A stretch of 64,000 bases of DNA, from NCBI GenBank assembly GCA_019359395.1, contig JAHHHK010000017.1, positions 118,738-182,737 on the forward strand. The letters are read 5' to 3'. The translations under genes and the position numbers were made by a program. Below are positions 17,908 to 27,919 of the stretch, one piece after another; position 1 is the first letter of the stretch, and each line of letters starts with the position of its first letter. Source of the stretch: Komarekiella atlantica HA4396-MV6 (GTDB lineage Bacteria > Cyanobacteriota > Cyanobacteriia > Cyanobacteriales > Nostocaceae). The notes under the pieces are model-generated. The model ran no database searches. It saw only the letters and a program-made list of their open reading frames with translations, and was not told the origin of the DNA.

Positions 17908-18276
17908 ATGAAAATAATGATTGTAGACGACGAACAAGATGTTCAATTCTTGTTTAGGCAGAAATTTAGAAGAGAACTTAAAGAAAATCAAATTAAATTA
18001 TATTTTGCTTTCTCAGCAGAAGAAGCGTTAGAACGTTTACAAAGTAGACTAACTAATTGCCCAGTTTTAATTGTCACAGATATTAATATGCCTGGAATGA
18101 ACGGGCTAGAAATGCTCAAAATTATCAAAGATAATTATCCGAATTTAAAAGTAATTATTATCACTGCTTATGATGATGAACATAATTACTTAACTGCTAA
18201 AAAATATGGAGCTGATGATTATATTACTAAGCCAATTGAATTTGATAAATTAAAGGAAAAAATCCTCAAACTATAA
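17908..18276 (+). CDS. Single-domain response regulator (CheY-like)
   Basis: 122 residues, one receiver domain and no output domain. Visible: acidic pocket VDDEQD near the start, phospho-acceptor Asp in VTDINMPGMNG (~58), switch Thr in IIITAYDD (~88) and conserved Lys in ITKPIE (~108). It would accept phosphate from a histidine kinase and act by protein contact. It sits 25 bp before a second receiver-containing gene and downstream of the HstK-type kinase, so the three probably form one signalling relay. Confidence 0.93.
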   Translation: MKIMIVDDEQDVQFLFRQKFRRELKENQIKLYFAFSAEEALERLQSRLTNCPVLIVTDINMPGMNGLEMLKIIKDNYPNLKVIIITAYDDEHNYLTAKKYGADDYITKPIEFDKLKEKILKL

Positions 18277-18300
18277 ATACTCCCAATCAGGTAATAAACT

Positions 18301-20481
18301 ATGCTAGCTAAAATACTGGTTGTGGATGATGAGCCTGACTTAGAACTCTTGCTTCGTCAAAAATTTAGAAAAAAAATTCGGGAAAAACAGTTCCAGTTGA
18401 TTTTTGCTCGTAATGGTATAGAAGCACTAGAAAAGCTGCAAACAGAACCGCATATAGATATAGTCTTAACCGATATTTATATGCCAGAAATGGATGGATT
18501 AACTTTGATCACCAAGCTTAATGAGTTATATCCCATCATTAAAGCAGTAATTATTTCTGCCTACGGTGATATTGAAAATATCAGAACGGCGATGAATCGC
18601 GGTGCTTTTGACTTTTTAACTAAACCGATAAATTTTCAGGATTTAGAAATTACCACCAATAAAACTCTGCAACATGTGCAGCAGATGAAAGCGGCTAGAG
18701 AACAGGAACTCATAGCACAGCAAGCTCAAGCAGAATTATTAACTCGTTTGCGACAAGAGGTTACGGTGCGCCAACGAGCCGAAGAAGCATTGCGCGAAAG
18801 CGAGGCCAGACTGGCTCAATTTCTGGAAGCTTTGCCAGTAGGTATCTTCGTAATTAATGGTAACGGTCAACCTCAATACGCGAATCAAACTGCTCAACAG
18901 ATACTTGGTAAGGGAATTGTCACCGGAGCCACAAAAGATCAATTGAGCAAGATTTATCAAGCCTATTTAGTAGGAAGAGAGGAGTTATATCCTACGGAAC
19001 AGCACCCCATTATACAGGCATTGAGTGGCAAAAGTTCTACTGTCGATAATATGGAAATTCACCAAGGAGAGAAGATTATCCCTTTGGAGGTATCAGCTAC
19101 TCCAATTTTTGATGAGAAAGGTGAAATTATCTATGCGATCGCTGCCTTTCAAGATATCACACAACGCAAAAGGTCAGAAGCCGAGCGGATTCGGTTGATC
19201 TTAGAACTAGAAGTCAAAAATTTTGCCTTGCACGAAGCTAAAAACGCATTAGCCAAATCCAACTTGAATTTAGAACAAAAAGTCAAAAAGCGCACTCAAG
19301 AACTATCACAAACTCTAGAAATTCTGAAAGCTACCCAAGCCGAACTAGTATTTGAAAACGCACTACTCAAAAGTGCAGAACAACCCTCAACCTTTGATTA
19401 TCAAGTCGGGGGAAGTTTGCCAATGGATGCTCCTACTTATGTGGTACGCTCCGCAGATCGTTATCTCTATAAAGCATTAAAGCAGGGAGAGTTTTGTTAC
19501 GTCCTGAATACACGGCAAATGGGTAAATCCAGCTTGATGGTACGTATGATACACCATCTTCAGCAAGAAGGATTTAGCTGTGCCGCGATTGACATCACCC
19601 GTCTTGGCAGCGAAAACATCACTCCGGCTCAATGGTACAAGGGATTTGTGGTGGAGTTGTGGCAAAGTTTTGATTTGCTAGAAAAGATAAATTTTAAAAC
19701 TTGGTGGAATGAACAAAAAGATTTATCGCCTGTCCAATGCTTAAGTCGATTTATAGAAGATATTATACTAGCTCAAGTTAAAAGTGAAAAAATTTGTATT
19801 TTTATTGATGAAATTGATAGCGTTTTATCCTTAAAATTTCCTGTTAATGACTTTTTTACTTTAATTCGTTTTTGTTACAACCAGCGCAGTATTAATCCAG
19901 AATATCGGCGTTTAACCTTTGCCCTTTTTGGAGTTGCAACACCTTCAGATTTGATTACTGACTATCAAAGAACTTCTTTTAATATTGGTCAGGCAATTCA
20001 ACTAAATGGCTTTCAAATGCATGAAGCTCAACCTTTATTGCAAGGATTGACCCAAAAAGTCAGCAATCCTCGAATAGTGCTTAATGAAGTTTTATCCTGG
20101 ACAAGTGGTCAGCCTTTTCTGACTCAAAAGCTCTGTAAGCTCATCCGCAGTTCTTTATCTCCTATTCCCACAAATAGTGAAGCAGAGTGGATTGAGAATT
20201 TAGTGCAGATGAATGTGATCAACAATTGGGAATCTCAGGATGAGCCAGAGCATTTGAAAACTATTCGCGATCGCATTCTCAAAAATACCCAAAAACCAGT
20301 TTGTCTACTAGACCTTTATCGACAAATTTTACATCAAGGAAAAATCGTTTCAGTTGATAGTCCAGAAGTAAGGGAATTGCTCTTGTCAGGGTTAGTAGTC
20401 AAGCAACAAGGTTATCTGAAAGTCCATAACCGGATTTATGAACTGATTTTTAATACTAGTTGGATTGATATGTATATTTAA
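18301..20481 (+). CDS. Response regulator - PAS - AAA-like ATPase domain protein
   Basis: 726 residues. Receiver domain at 1-125 ([24 protein letters not shown]); coiled coil ~125-165; PAS ~170-290 ([27 protein letters not shown]); second coiled coil ~295-355; then from ~365 an AAA_35-type domain with [14 protein letters not shown], Walker A-like RQMGKSSL, and [11 protein letters not shown] as Walker B. AAA_35 domains are common in cyanobacterial signalling proteins but their function is poorly defined. No histidine-kinase or DNA-binding domain is present. It is likely co-transcribed with the preceding CheY gene. Confidence 0.9.
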   Translation: MLAKILVVDDEPDLELLLRQKFRKKIREKQFQLIFARNGIEALEKLQTEPHIDIVLTDIYMPEMDGLTLITKLNELYPIIKAVIISAYGDIENIRTAMNRGAFDFLTKPINFQDLEITTNKTLQHVQQMKAAREQELIAQQAQAELLTRLRQEVTVRQRAEEALRESEARLAQFLEALPVGIFVINGNGQPQYANQTAQQILGKGIVTGATKDQLSKIYQAYLVGREELYPTEQHPIIQALSGKSSTVDNMEIHQGEKIIPLEVSATPIFDEKGEIIYAIAAFQDITQRKRSEAERIRLILELEVKNFALHEAKNALAKSNLNLEQKVKKRTQELSQTLEILKATQAELVFENALLKSAEQPSTFDYQVGGSLPMDAPTYVVRSADRYLYKALKQGEFCYVLNTRQMGKSSLMVRMIHHLQQEGFSCAAIDITRLGSENITPAQWYKGFVVELWQSFDLLEKINFKTWWNEQKDLSPVQCLSRFIEDIILAQVKSEKICIFIDEIDSVLSLKFPVNDFFTLIRFCYNQRSINPEYRRLTFALFGVATPSDLITDYQRTSFNIGQAIQLNGFQMHEAQPLLQGLTQKVSNPRIVLNEVLSWTSGQPFLTQKLCKLIRSSLSPIPTNSEAEWIENLVQMNVINNWESQDEPEHLKTIRDRILKNTQKPVCLLDLYRQILHQGKIVSVDSPEVRELLLSGLVVKQQGYLKVHNRIYELIFNTSWIDMYI

Positions 20482-20568
20482 ATGATATAGTCACTATTCA
20501 ACAGGTGCGATCGCCTACGGCGGGGCGTAGCTCATCGCAAAATACTGTATTGCAGTGATAATTTAAAT

Positions 20569-20742
20569 ATGCCTTCCTCTGAGCAAATGCGAACTTGTTT
20601 CATTCTTGGCTATTGGGCAACCAAGATGTATCTACCTATATATTTGATTCGGATTGACGAGCGCACAAAAGATATTCTCATTCTGGCTGGAGAAGAGACA
20701 GAAATTTTAATTTATCCCAATGGAAAATGGAGATATTTATGA
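20569..20742 (+). CDS. DUF6888 family small protein
   Basis: 57 residues (starts MPSSEQMRTC, ends NGKWRYL), too short for ordinary ORF cut-offs. Its pattern, YLPIYLIRIDE followed by ILILAGEETEILIYPNG, matches the DUF6888 family as I know it from cyanobacteria. The stop overlaps the next start in an ATGA junction (20739-20742), so the two genes are translationally coupled. Function unknown; see the partner. Confidence 0.75.
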   Translation: MPSSEQMRTCFILGYWATKMYLPIYLIRIDERTKDILILAGEETEILIYPNGKWRYL

Positions 20743-20948
20743 GTAAACCAGATTTTATATCAATGAGCCGCACTGAATTGCGTAATTATATTCTTGAACA
20801 CAGAGAAGATGAGGAAGCTTTTCAAATTTATATCGATAGATTTAAATCAGACAAAAGCGAAATATTTCCAGCACCACAAACTATAGACGATTTAACCAAC
20901 TTTCCAGAATTACAACGTCAGCACCAACAAAAACCCAATCAAGGTTAA
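20739..20948 (+). CDS. DUF6887 family small protein
   Basis: 69 residues starting MSKPDFISMSRTELRNYILE, an N-terminal signature of DUF6887 proteins, followed by an acidic EHREDEEAFQIYIDR helix. The ATG at 20739 is preferred over an in-frame ATG 12 nt upstream because it overlaps the upstream stop codon. The two-gene, overlapping, many-copy organisation in cyanobacterial genomes resembles toxin-antitoxin modules, but no activity is established here. Confidence 0.75.
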   Translation: MSKPDFISMSRTELRNYILEHREDEEAFQIYIDRFKSDKSEIFPAPQTIDDLTNFPELQRQHQQKPNQG

Positions 20949-20959
20949 TTATTGTTCTC

Positions 20960-21946
20960 TTAACTCCTTGCCTTCCATCGAGTTACTTCTAACAGCTTGA
21001 CACTGGCATAAATTGCATCAATGTAGGGTGTGGGAATTTGAGTTAGTCGCCCCAATTCTGCTACTGCACCGACAATGGCCTCTATCTCCGTAAGGCGTCC
21101 GGCTTCAATATCCTGTAGCATTGAGGTTTTGTGAGCGCCGACATTTTCCGCTCCATTAATTCGTTGTTCCAAAGTAATGCCAAACTTAATATCTAACTTT
21201 TCGGCGATCGCTTGAGCTTCACGCATCATTTGCCGCGCTAGTTCACGGGTGAGGGGATACTGACAAATTTGCTCTAGAGTCGCACCAGTTAAGGCGCTGA
21301 TGGGATTAAACGCCAGATTTCCCCACAGCTTAATCCAGATTTCGGTGCGAATTTGATTCCGTACAGGTGCTTTGAATCCTGCTTGCTTTAAAACCTGTGC
21401 TAATAACTGGATGCGTTCTGTTTTTCTACCATCAATTTCACCTAAAGTAAAGCGATCGCCTTCAATATGCTTAATCACACCTGGTTCAACTATCTGAGTT
21501 GCTGGGTAAACGACACAACCAATCGCCCGCTCAGCACAGATATGAGTTTCAATAATCCCATCTGGGTCAACAGAATGAATGCGCGTACCTTCATATTCAC
21601 CACCATGTTGGCGAAAGTACCACCAAGGAACGCCATTTTGAGCTGTTACCACCATTGTGTGAGAATCATAAAGAGATGGTAGAGAAGGAGCGATCGCTGC
21701 AACACTGTGAGCTTTGACAGCCAGAATCACTACATCCTGTTTCACCGCTTCATAAATATCGCTGGTTGCAAGAGTCGGAATCGCTATCTGGCTGGAACCA
21801 TCTGCCATGATTAGCCTCAGTCCATTTTTTTGAATTGCTTCTAGGTGAGAACCACGAGCAATCAGCGTCACTGCTTCACCTGCTAGTGCTAATTTTGCTC
21901 CTAGATAACCACCAATAGCACCCGCGCCGACAATACAGATTTTCAT
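20960..21946 (-). CDS. panE: 2-dehydropantoate 2-reductase (ketopantoate reductase)
   Basis: 328 residues. An N-terminal Rossmann fold has the NADP-binding GAGAIGGYLGAKLA, and conserved segments VKAHS, AQNGV, the IWIKLWGNLAFNPISALTG catalytic Lys/Asn region and DIEAGRLTEIE are present. The enzyme reduces ketopantoate to pantoate in pantothenate and coenzyme A synthesis. The ATG at 21946 is preferred over one 18 nt upstream because the mononucleotide fold then starts at MKICIVGAGAIG. Related family members act on other 2-keto acids, so pantoate specificity is inferred. Confidence 0.88.
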   Translation of the reverse strand: MKICIVGAGAIGGYLGAKLALAGEAVTLIARGSHLEAIQKNGLRLIMADGSSQIAIPTLATSDIYEAVKQDVVILAVKAHSVAAIAPSLPSLYDSHTMVVTAQNGVPWWYFRQHGGEYEGTRIHSVDPDGIIETHICAERAIGCVVYPATQIVEPGVIKHIEGDRFTLGEIDGRKTERIQLLAQVLKQAGFKAPVRNQIRTEIWIKLWGNLAFNPISALTGATLEQICQYPLTRELARQMMREAQAIAEKLDIKFGITLEQRINGAENVGAHKTSMLQDIEAGRLTEIEAIVGAVAELGRLTQIPTPYIDAIYASVKLLEVTRWKARS

Positions 21947-21964
21947 GATTAGTTTTGGCAACAC

Positions 21965-22660
21965 ACTGTTGAGCTTAGCGCGATATTAATTTGTTAACGA
22001 CAACAAATAATTTGTTACTCAAAACGAACCGCCTTCTCTACGTTCGCGTAGGTGTCGTAGACAGAGGCTTCCGCCAACGCGAAGCGTCTCGAAGAGAAGT
22101 ACGCCAAGAAATAAGAGATGAAAAGACTTTGGCGCAGCTTCACAAATAAACGGTAAAAGAGCACAAGATATTTTTGATAAAACGCATTGCCGTTTCGGGA
22201 TAGCTATCGGCAAATACATGAGCAAGTAATTTTCTCAGTATTTACTTAGTCAGTTTAGATTACTATACGTCTTTAAATTATTGCCGTACTTTTCATTAAG
22301 AGTTTATATCTTTAATATTTAAGTTAGTGAAATATGCGGGTTATTAGTTAATTTATTCAAAAAAATATGGTTCGCTGCAATTCAGTAATATTTCTCTTTG
22401 AATAACAATATATATAGAACTACATTATTAGTTGTGCTGACTTAGTTAATAACTAAGCTGAGATTATTACAGGTGTATCTTTTTGCAGAATATTTAGTCT
22501 TTTAGATTAAATTGCCTTAAAAATTGAATATTTTCTTAATTAATCATTTTTTTGATATTGCAAAAAGTTAATTAGAAAGATAGCAAATTTTATTTTTGAC
22601 TGATAAGCAGCACAAAATTTTCAAATTTTAAATATCTATTAACAGATTTTGGAAATCTTC
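21965..22660. other. Divergent intergenic region, AT-rich, with a repeat fragment
   Basis: 0.7-kb spacer. At about 22030-22105 lies a GC-rich inverted dispersed repeat (CTACGTTCGCGTAGG and CGCCAACGCGAAGCG). The rest is highly AT-rich and holds no recognisable gene. Confidence 0.6.
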
Positions 22661-22978
22661 ATGCAGCAATATATTTTGAATCTACTAATACTGGGATTAG
22701 GAGCAAGTTCTGCTTTCATCATTACTCCATGTCACGCTCAAACTCCAGTGGAGTCAAACAGCAAAACTACCAATAATATAAGTTCCACCTCTGCTGAACG
22801 AACTCCCGTCATAATAGAAGTGAGTGATTCTACCAGTTCTACTAATAGCAAACCACCTATTTTTACGGAGGCTACTCCTAACTCTTCTGTTTCTAGCGCC
22901 AGTATAGCTGCAACTAAGCCTAAGCTACGCATCCCAATATTCAGTAGAGTTTTTCCTTCACCTTCTATGCAGCAGTAA
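22661..22978 (+). CDS. Small exported hypothetical protein
   Basis: 105 residues from the ATG at 22661. The signal peptide is clear: hydrophobic LNLLILGLGASSAFII followed by CHAQT, a probable cleavage site after the Ala. The mature part is Ser/Thr/Pro-rich and low in complexity (TSSTNSKPP, NSSVSSAS), with no recognised domain. An in-frame TTG lies 12 nt upstream; the ATG gives the better signal peptide. Confidence 0.5.
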   Translation: MQQYILNLLILGLGASSAFIITPCHAQTPVESNSKTTNNISSTSAERTPVIIEVSDSTSSTNSKPPIFTEATPNSSVSSASIAATKPKLRIPIFSRVFPSPSMQQ

Positions 22979-23020
22979 CGGTGAACAGTGAACAGTAAAC
23001 AGTAAACAGTAAACAGTTAG

Positions 23021-23228
23021 CAGGGCTGTTTCATTCCCCAAAAGACCTTAATTTACAAGCGTATCAGTCAAAAAAAATCAGGTTGTTAAACAATCCAATT
23101 GGGTCGAAAACTAGGCGAACGCACTGAAATTTATTGTTTGAGACAGTAATTTTTCGATTACCAACTCACTAAAATTTCTGGTTGATACTCTTGACAAAAT
23201 CCTGATCTGAGCGAATGAAACAGCCCTG
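23021..23228. mobile_element. MITE-like element with 16-bp perfect inverted ends (208 bp)
   Basis: Ends CAGGGCTGTTTCATTC and GAATGAAACAGCCCTG are perfect inverted repeats. There is no ORF inside. It interrupts a repeat whose uninterrupted version is at 11470-11812. A target duplication cannot be defined because the flanks are heptamer repeats. Confidence 0.85.
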
Positions 23229-23400
23229 GTAAACAGTTAGGGGATTTAAACCCGCCAGATAGCGCCTACCACTAATCGGCTTTGGGTTATTAGTTTTCAG
23301 TTGGAAGTCAGCACCCCCTTAATGGTTCCCTTTAAACCCAATTATCTTGACTGATAACTGTTTACTGTTTACTGTTTACTGTTAAAAAGCTTGTTCCATT

Positions 23401-23427
23401 AGCCCACGAAAGTGGGCTTTATTTTTT
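23401..23427 (+). terminator. Rho-independent terminator
   Basis: Stem AGCCCAC/GTGGGCT with GAAA loop, followed by TTATTTTTT. It is about 420 bp beyond the upstream exported-protein gene, or could end a small RNA from the preceding region. Confidence 0.75.
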
Positions 23428-23583
23428 GCCTGCGCTAGTTCGTTAATGTGCTTAGTTTTACTCAGCACTGTTTCGATAAAGAGTCCTTTGAGATACCTTC
23501 AGATGCAAAACGTAAATTGTTGGTTAGCGGCAGTAGTTTACAATAAAGAACTGTAATAAGAAAAATATTGTTAAGGTAATTTA

Positions 23584-24702
23584 GTGAGTCCAACTGCTCA
23601 ATCCACGGCAACTGCGCGTCGTGTGGTATTTCCTTTTACGGCAATTGTGGGACAGGAAGAAATGAAACTGGCCCTACTGTTGAACGTGATTGACCCCAAA
23701 ATTGGTGGTGTAATGATCATGGGCGATCGCGGCACTGGTAAATCCACAACTATCCGGGCGCTGGCCGACCTACTACCAGAAATTTCTGTGGTGGCTAATG
23801 ACCCCTTCAATAGTGACCCCAGTGACCCCGATGTGATGAGCGATGAAGTCCGCCAACTCTTAGAACAAGGTACGGAAATTCCTATAGCTCACAAAAAAGT
23901 CCAAATGGTAGACCTGCCACTGGGAGCCACAGAAGACCGAGTTTGCGGTACTATCGACATTGAGAAAGCCTTATCTGAAGGCGTCAAAGCTTTTGAACCG
24001 GGCCTACTAGCAAAAGCTAACCGGGGCATTCTCTACGTGGATGAAGTCAACCTACTAGATGACCACCTCGTAGACGTGCTACTAGATTCTGCTGCAAGTG
24101 GCTGGAACACTGTAGAACGGGAAGGTATTTCAATTCGTCACCCAGCGCGTTTTGTGCTTGTGGGTTCTGGAAACCCGGAAGAAGGTGAACTACGCCCCCA
24201 ACTCCTAGACCGCTTTGGAATGCACGCAGAAATCCATACGGTTAAAGAACCAATCTTGCGGGTGCAAATCGTAGAACAACGGGCAGAATTTGACCAAAAT
24301 CCCCCAGCTTTTCTTGAAAAATACAAACCTCAGCAAGAAGCACTACAACAGCAAATTGTCAATGCTCAGCAGGTTTTACCAGAAGTAAAAATTGACTATG
24401 ATTTGCGGGTAAAAATTTCTGAAGTCTGCTCAGAACTGGATGTAGATGGTTTGCGGGGTGATATCGTCAGCAACCGCGCCGCTAAAGCTTTAACAGCATT
24501 TGAAGGACGTAACGAAGTCACAGTTGATGATATCCGTCGGGTGATTACGCTGTGTCTACGTCACAGACTACGGAAAGACCCCTTGGAATCGATTGATAGT
24601 GGTTACAAAGTTGCAAAAGCTTTTAGTCGCGTTTTTGGTGTCGAACTACCAGAAGATGATACTGCACAGAAAAATGGCGCAGGTCAGAAAGTTAGGAGTT
24701 AG
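23584..24702 (+). CDS. chlI: Magnesium chelatase ATPase subunit I
   Basis: 372 residues, the usual size. AAA+ ATPase with Walker [11 protein letters not shown], Walker [13 protein letters not shown], and conserved [30 protein letters not shown] (sensor and arginine-finger region). ChlI forms a hexameric motor with ChlD that drives ChlH to insert Mg2+ into protoporphyrin IX, the first committed step of chlorophyll synthesis. The GTG at 23584 is chosen because it starts just before the conserved [13 protein letters not shown]. It stands alone, with its own promoter likely after the upstream terminator. Confidence 0.97.
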   Translation: MSPTAQSTATARRVVFPFTAIVGQEEMKLALLLNVIDPKIGGVMIMGDRGTGKSTTIRALADLLPEISVVANDPFNSDPSDPDVMSDEVRQLLEQGTEIPIAHKKVQMVDLPLGATEDRVCGTIDIEKALSEGVKAFEPGLLAKANRGILYVDEVNLLDDHLVDVLLDSAASGWNTVEREGISIRHPARFVLVGSGNPEEGELRPQLLDRFGMHAEIHTVKEPILRVQIVEQRAEFDQNPPAFLEKYKPQQEALQQQIVNAQQVLPEVKIDYDLRVKISEVCSELDVDGLRGDIVSNRAAKALTAFEGRNEVTVDDIRRVITLCLRHRLRKDPLESIDSGYKVAKAFSRVFGVELPEDDTAQKNGAGQKVRS

Positions 24703-24820
24703 GAGCAGGGAGAGCAGGAGGAGCAGAGGGGAACTTTGTACTCCTAACTCCTAACTCTTAACTCAGCACTCTTTATTCAGGACGGGCTAAACCATAGCTA
24801 TCCGCACTTCAGCACTGATT

Positions 24821-25117
24821 ATGAGATTTTGGAATTTTTGGTTAAACAGCTTTATTTTAGCTAGCCAATACAATCCGCCTCGGTTTGTAGAGTTATTGAT
24901 GCTATTGCTAGCGATCGCTATGCTGGCAATAGCGAGTATTTCACCTGACAGACCGTATTTAATCTTAGGTTTGAGCTTAGTAGTTGGAGCATCTATTTCT
25001 ATCTTAGTGCGAGAAGCGATCGCCCCCTCACCCCAGACACGAATGACCCAAGTCACAGCATTACTATTGCTGTTTATCAGCCTCTATGGTTTTGCTGACT
25101 TGATTTACACTCTTTAA
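24821..25117 (+). CDS. Small three-helix membrane protein, unknown
   Basis: 98 residues with three hydrophobic helices: ~22-42 (ELLMLLLAIAMLAIAS), ~47-66 (YLILGLSLVVGASIS) and ~75-95 (ALLLLFISLYGFADLIY). No family recognised. It follows chlI by ~120 bp, but a heptamer-like spacer separates them. An integral membrane location is clear from composition; function unknown. Confidence 0.6.
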   Translation: MRFWNFWLNSFILASQYNPPRFVELLMLLLAIAMLAIASISPDRPYLILGLSLVVGASISILVREAIAPSPQTRMTQVTALLLLFISLYGFADLIYTL

Positions 25118-25183
25118 TTTGTTATTTGTCCCTTGTCATTTGTCATTTGTACAAGCTAATGACCAATGACTAATGATTAATAA

Positions 25184-26278
25184 CTAATGACTCCATCCCT
25201 GCATTTCCACTAATTCCATACACAAGTCATTAATTTGCTCTAAGCCAGGTTTATGAGGTAGAGTAGATTGTTCGTAAACAACTTCCATTTCGGCAACTAA
25301 ATCTTCTGCCATTTTCATCACCTGATCATAAGAATATTCGCCCTTGAGGATAGCTTTTAAATCTTCAACATCACCAGCAATCCTCCTATCAACAATCACT
25401 TCTCCGCGTCGCAATATTTCTACTCCACTGCGTAGCAATCTAATGCAGTGCATCCCATGTTTGAGGTCAAAGCCCGACTTTCTTTCCATTTCTGCTCTAG
25501 CCGGATTTCTATTTTCTTGCCAAGATAAATAAGCCTTCCACTCTCTTAAAGCTATTTGATAGTTTTGACTTTTCTGAAGCAAGCGGATAAAATCTTTCCG
25601 ACTATTTGTTAACTTCTGGGTATAGTCTAAAGTCTCATCAGGTAAAGTATATTGTTTCAACATACCTTTGAAATCAATATCTGCCGTCAGCAATTTGTAT
25701 AATTGCTCGGCTTCTTCTAAAAATTCAATTCGCCCTCTAATTAAGTTATAAAGATACTCCAGAAAAGCGTTTAGCTCATCTTTACTAAGAGGTGCTTCGT
25801 CTTCTATAGCAAAATCAGATGGTATTGGTTTCTTTTGCGGCGGCTTTAACAACCACTTACGATGAGTTTCCATCTTTTTGATTTGAGCAAAAGCGTAACC
25901 AGTGTAAGTATGCTTAACTTTCTTGCTCAAAAATAGCTGTCTATACTTAATTAAGTGTTGCCCTACTGACGTTAAAACAGGATAGTTATTTAACCAAAGC
26001 AATTCTAAAACATTCGGATTTGCTCCCGATAATAACTGGATAATTTTTCTTAATTCATATATAACTGTGTCTTTATTGCCATCAATGAAGGGAAATATTC
26101 CTGATTCATCCCAACCTCCATCTTTTTGTTCTATGCGATCAAATCCTAAGTAGTACTTCTTAGGTGCAATAAACACTCCCCGATAATCCAAGTCTGAATC
26201 AGGACGATTTAAACCATAGCCGTGGCTACCTGCTAAACCAATTAAAATAGTTCTTTGCTCAACTTCTATTCTTTTCAT
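25184..26278 (-). CDS. RlaP/YcgL-type nucleotidyltransferase
   Basis: 364 residues. Residues ~12-32 carry the nucleotidyltransferase pattern GSHGYGLNRPDSDLDYRG (GS followed by DxD), then FIAPKKYYLG and a helical C-terminal half with a conserved KHGMHCIRLLRSGVEILRRGE. This matches the YcgL/RlaP family (polymerase-beta-like fold), some of whose members are linked to RNA repair. No RNA ligase or phosphatase lies beside it, so that role is unproved. Confidence 0.82.
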   Translation of the reverse strand: MKRIEVEQRTILIGLAGSHGYGLNRPDSDLDYRGVFIAPKKYYLGFDRIEQKDGGWDESGIFPFIDGNKDTVIYELRKIIQLLSGANPNVLELLWLNNYPVLTSVGQHLIKYRQLFLSKKVKHTYTGYAFAQIKKMETHRKWLLKPPQKKPIPSDFAIEDEAPLSKDELNAFLEYLYNLIRGRIEFLEEAEQLYKLLTADIDFKGMLKQYTLPDETLDYTQKLTNSRKDFIRLLQKSQNYQIALREWKAYLSWQENRNPARAEMERKSGFDLKHGMHCIRLLRSGVEILRRGEVIVDRRIAGDVEDLKAILKGEYSYDQVMKMAEDLVAEMEVVYEQSTLPHKPGLEQINDLCMELVEMQGWSH

Positions 26279-26447
26279 ATCAACCGATTAAAATGTAGCT
26301 ATCCTAACTCATAAATTAAGCAGTATAGGCAGTGATATCTTGCAGCATTCTCAATTAGCGTCCTGAGTCAAGAATTCTCCCCCGCTTTCCCAGATCCCCT
26401 AGCTTTCTTCTATTACGCTACAACAGAAAAAACCCTCTGCTAAACCC

Positions 26448-26852
26448 GTGAAAAAACGAGTAACACTCACCTTCCCAAAACGCGCTGTCCAAATGCCAAT
26501 TACTTACCTATTGGCTAAAGAGTTCAATGTCGCAGCCAATATTATCCGCGCCCAAGTAGCCCCAAATCAAATTGGCAAACTGGTAGTGGAGTTAGCGGGG
26601 GACATTGATCAGTTGGATGCAGCGATTGAGTGGATGCGATCGCGAAATATCAATGTATCTCATACCTTGGGCGAAATTGTCATCGATCCAGATGTATGTG
26701 TGCACTGTGGCTTGTGTACTGGGGTTTGTCCCACCGAAGCCCTCACCCTCAACCCCGAAACATATAAACTGGTATTTACGCGATCGCGCTGCATTGTCTG
26801 CGAACAGTGTATCCCCACTTGTCCTGTACAAGCAATCTCAACTAATCTCTAG
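26448..26852 (+). CDS. NIL domain / 2[4Fe-4S] ferredoxin-like protein
   Basis: 134 residues. The N-terminal NIL domain (~1-75) is the ligand-binding fold found in methionine ABC transporter ATPases. It is followed by two [4Fe-4S] motifs, CVHCGLCTGVCP and CIVCEQCIPTCP. Such NIL-ferredoxins are thought to serve sulfur-amino-acid metabolism or electron transfer. The start is a GTG (26448) directly before KKRVTLTFPK. The 3' end overlaps the convergent DUF3616 gene by 4 bp. Confidence 0.9.
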   Translation: MKKRVTLTFPKRAVQMPITYLLAKEFNVAANIIRAQVAPNQIGKLVVELAGDIDQLDAAIEWMRSRNINVSHTLGEIVIDPDVCVHCGLCTGVCPTEALTLNPETYKLVFTRSRCIVCEQCIPTCPVQAISTNL

Positions 26853-27919
26853 CCGACAAGCTTTAATACATCCGCCATTACACCACTATCACCCACCAGC
26901 CTAGTTTTTGCCGGAGAGTCATAAACTATCAATAACGAAGGTACGCCAGTTACATCCTGAAAAAGCGTCATTCCCTCAGCATGATCTTCCCGATTTCCAT
27001 AGGGAATATCTTGCACGAACTCTGGATTGCTGAAGACATTTTCTCGCAAATTCACGCCATTTCTCCAACGATAAACTTGCACAGGCCCGTCTAAATCCAT
27101 CGTCGGCCCCGCTAAAATTAACAAGTCTGTACCATCAACGCACAAATCCCGAATTCCCAAACCATTCAACCAGACTAAATGCTTTTTATATACTTCATTC
27201 GCCTCTCCAATTTGTTGCAGTGTCAGGAGTCCAGGGCTAGAATCTTTTAGTTCGATTTCTAGCACCATAGCCCAACCCCGCAATACAGGGCCACGTAAAC
27301 CTAGAAAAATGCGGTTTTGATAAATAGCTATTCCTTCAATATCAAAGCCGTTATCTTTTCCAGGAATTCCTGCTTTAATAAAAAATCCCAAATGGGGATC
27401 ATTTGCTAAAGCTGCCATCAGTAAGTTACCCTGGTTATTCACTTCCAGTTTAGCGGCACTCAACAGCACATCTGGATTTTGAGGATGTGGGCAAGATGAA
27501 AGTAATTTACCATCTACCAAAGGAATACGTCCTAAGAGGTAGCGGTTGGGTTCTGATTCAATTTTTGCCAGCCTTTTTAAGTTTTTTACATCGGTCTTAT
27601 CAGGTTTACTTTTTTTGCGCTTGTAGCTATGAGAACCAACAAACCATAAGTAATAATCTGTAGAAGCAAGTCCTTCTATATCAATTTCCTGGTCTTCTGG
27701 TGCAGGTAAACTGATAAATTCTGCTACCCGAAATTGTTGGTGGTCTGTAGTTTTATCAGTACCAACTAAAGAAAGACGTTCAATAGTTGAGGTTTCATCT
27801 GACCCAAACCATAAACCCTTTTGGTCAGTTAGCAATAATGCTGATAAATCTTCTCTATGTTCTTTAAAACAATCACCAAAAGTTAGGAGAACTTGATTAA
27901 TCAAATGTGAGTTAGACAT
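26849..27919 (-). CDS. DUF3616 domain protein
   Basis: 356 residues, soluble, no signal peptide. The sequence has beta-propeller-like segments typical of DUF3616: LSALLLTDQKGLWFGSDE, DIEGLASTDYYLWFVGSHS, FDIEGIAIYQNRIFLGLRGP, DLLILAGPTMDLDGP. These strand repeats with acidic DIEG motifs suggest a propeller. Function is unknown. It overlaps the convergent ferredoxin gene at its 3' end. Confidence 0.8.
   Translation of the reverse strand: MSNSHLINQVLLTFGDCFKEHREDLSALLLTDQKGLWFGSDETSTIERLSLVGTDKTTDHQQFRVAEFISLPAPEDQEIDIEGLASTDYYLWFVGSHSYKRKKSKPDKTDVKNLKRLAKIESEPNRYLLGRIPLVDGKLLSSCPHPQNPDVLLSAAKLEVNNQGNLLMAALANDPHLGFFIKAGIPGKDNGFDIEGIAIYQNRIFLGLRGPVLRGWAMVLEIELKDSSPGLLTLQQIGEANEVYKKHLVWLNGLGIRDLCVDGTDLLILAGPTMDLDGPVQVYRWRNGVNLRENVFSNPEFVQDIPYGNREDHAEGMTLFQDVTGVPSLLIVYDSPAKTRLVGDSGVMADVLKLVG

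Larger units (their letters stand above)
22979..23583. other. Intergenic region with repeat, inserted MITE and terminator
   Basis: Heptamer arrays, a 208-bp inserted element (23021-23228), the repeat core resumed at 23229-23385, and a strong intrinsic terminator (23401-23427) precede the chlI promoter region. Confidence 0.8.

Noticed and set aside
22019..22225. A 68-codon minus-strand ORF
   Set aside because: Its C-terminal half is read from a dispersed GC-rich repeat and no protein signature is visible.
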